Shown here: in pieces, positions 47,860 through 48,548 of the stretch
Layout of the letters: each line of letters begins with the position of its first letter
How positions within the stretch are numbered: the stretch's first letter is position 1
Assembly (NCBI GenBank): GCA_002307035.1
Contig: DBTL01000068.1
Location: 1-48,548, forward strand
Source: Bacteroides sp. UBA1317
GTDB lineage: Bacteria > Bacteroidota > Bacteroidia > Bacteroidales > Bacteroidaceae
Direction of reading: 5' to 3'
DNA: 48,548 nt
Notes under the pieces: generated by a model
Told to the model about the DNA's origin: nothing
What the model saw: only the letters and a program-made list of their open reading frames with translations
Database searches by the model: none
Made by a program: the position numbers and the translations under genes

Positions 47860-47963
47860 CAAATAGCTATTTGGGCGGACCGCGATGCTTGAGATGAAAA
47901 TGAAAGAACCAATTTTATTTTTTGAAATAAAAAAGACTTGCTAATTTTCCACCGGGTCCGCCC
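47860..47963. repeat. G+C-rich inverted repeat with adjacent 14-bp palindrome
   Basis: GGGCGGACC (47873-47881) is perfectly complementary in reverse to GGTCCGCCC (47955-47963), 73 bp apart, in very A/T-rich surroundings. Directly next to the left arm is the perfect palindrome CAAATAGCTATTTG (47860-47873). Inside lies an A/T stem, TTTTATTT with AAATAAAA (about 47914-47933). It sits between the two small genes and could fold as a long RNA stem or mark a recombination or insertion scar. Confidence 0.6.
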
Positions 47964-47979
47964 GTAAGCAACATCTCTT

Positions 47980-48174
47980 CTACCAAGGTTTAATTGTATT
48001 AACAATACCTTTTTTCTGTAATTCTTGCAATATTCGATTATCTTTCAAGCTTCTAGTACGTTTACCATGAGCTAAATTATACACCCTCCACGGGTTTGTT
48101 TTAAATTGAAAAGAAAGCTCTATGTAAACATCTCTATTTACAGAAAACCAAAACTGTAAAAAACCTTTTCTCAT
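47980..48174 (-). CDS. Small conserved-looking hypothetical protein next to invertible promoter
   Basis: A 64-residue protein from the ATG at 48174 (MRKGFLQFWFSVNRD); the longer frame would need a TTG at 48198. It is basic, with a C-terminal segment NPWRVYNLAHGKRTRSLKDNRILQELQKKGIV that looks like a helix-turn-helix: a WRVYNLAHGKR turn followed by a long helix. No signal or membrane segment is present. Its start lies about 57 nt beyond the left arm of the 18-bp inverted repeat, and a promoter inside the repeat-bounded segment currently points at it. It could be the first gene of a phase-variable unit; function unknown. Confidence 0.5.
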   Translation of the reverse strand: MRKGFLQFWFSVNRDVYIELSFQFKTNPWRVYNLAHGKRTRSLKDNRILQELQKKGIVNTIKPW

Positions 48175-48230
48175 TGCACTATGACTTTCTATACACAATT
48201 AAAAAAACATTAATATGAAGCATTCCCTCT

Positions 48231-48548
48231 GTTACTTTGTAGGTAACGGGAATAGTACTGAATGCAAATATGAACATATTATATGGATTAAGCAAAACTA
48301 TCTTCATGTTTTTTTAGAGAAAAAACAAAAGTTCTCCTACGAACAAGCACAAAGCTTTTTCTAGGTAACCGCTATTCAACTCCTATCATTGCTATAGTCA
48401 CAAGATATCTTGTCCATGTTTAAATAAATAAATATGGATAGGATATTTGTTACCTTTTTGTATGCAAAAAGATCCTTCACACATACGATTTTATTTCAAA
48501 ACGCCTTTTAAAGTAATTTCTAACCTATTCCGTTACCTACAAAGTAAC
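48231..48548. repeat. Invertible-promoter segment bounded by perfect 18-bp inverted repeats
   Basis: GTTACTTTGTAGGTAACG at 48231-48248 recurs as its exact reverse complement at 48531-48548, enclosing 282 bp. Each arm is itself a dyad, GTTAC-N7-GTAAC with the asymmetric centre TTTGTAG, the form expected of a recombinase crossover site. The enclosed DNA has no open gene, a Bacteroides-type promoter, a 14-bp palindrome (ACAAGATATCTTGT, 48400-48413) and a half-site copy TAGGTAAC at 48362-48369. This matches the phase-variable promoters of Bacteroides surface and capsule loci. The right arm ends at the last base of the window. Confidence 0.75.
48265..48296 (-). promoter_or_regulatory. Promoter inside the invertible segment
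   Basis: On the minus strand TTTG (complement of 48293-48296), a 20-nt spacer and CATATTTG (complement of 48265-48272) match TTTG-N19/21-TAnnTTTG with one mismatch. Predicted start near 48258, reading left across the repeat into the small gene at 47980-48174. Inversion would turn it toward the sequence beyond the right edge. Confidence 0.65.

Overview
The window looks like chromosome from a gut Bacteroides or close relative (Bacteroidota). The support is two SusC/SusD pairs, a hybrid two-component regulator, an ECF sigma/FecR pair, single-chain L-serine dehydratase, MutS2 with a C-terminal SMR domain, and repeated matches to the Bacteroides promoter core TAnnTTTG. I cannot name a species from sequence alone.

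Layout. (1) 1-2850 is accessory debris: a 5'-truncated AbiEi-like antitoxin, an intact AbiEii-like nucleotidyltransferase toxin, the C-terminal stump of a DUF4143 ATPase, and degenerate gene ends. (2) 2899-8492 is a tight four-gene plus-strand cassette: a class I SAM methyltransferase fold, a compact SF1 (UvrD-like) helicase, a 728-residue protein of no recognised family with a helix-hairpin-helix-like segment, and a DUF1848 protein with a C-terminal CxxxCxxC cluster. It abuts the 3' end of a tRNA-Ser(UGA) gene, and an 11-bp copy of that tRNA end lies at 1525-1535. This is the best candidate for an undescribed (defence or nucleic-acid processing) system. (3) 8861-13707 holds housekeeping genes mutS2, corA and sdaA. 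(4) 13715-14953 holds a small lipoprotein and a small basic secreted protein.

(5) 15067-44615, all on the minus strand, is a large polysaccharide utilisation region. In transcription order it reads ECF sigma, FecR anti-sigma, STN-type SusC, SusD, then GH31, GH127/146, HTCS, then SusC, SusD, a GH43-DUF2264(GH154) fusion, GH2, a BNR-4 propeller and GH105. SusCD bind and import oligosaccharides. The enzyme set (galactanase-like GH43, beta-glucuronidase-like GH154, GH2 beta-galactosidase, beta-L-arabinofuranosidase-like GH127/146, and a propeller enzyme paired with an unsaturated-uronyl hydrolase) suggests a galactose-, arabinose- and uronic-acid-rich plant glycan such as arabinogalactan protein. 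This is inference. The two SusCD pairs appear to be under different control: transmembrane sigma/anti-sigma signalling for the STN-bearing pair and the HTCS for the other.

(6) 44706-47245 is a Trk/Ktr-type potassium uptake pair. (7) 47417-48548 holds two small hypothetical genes and, at the right edge, a perfect 18-bp inverted repeat enclosing about 282 bp with a Bacteroides-type promoter. It looks like a phase-variable invertible promoter, and its outer repeat ends exactly at the last base of the window.
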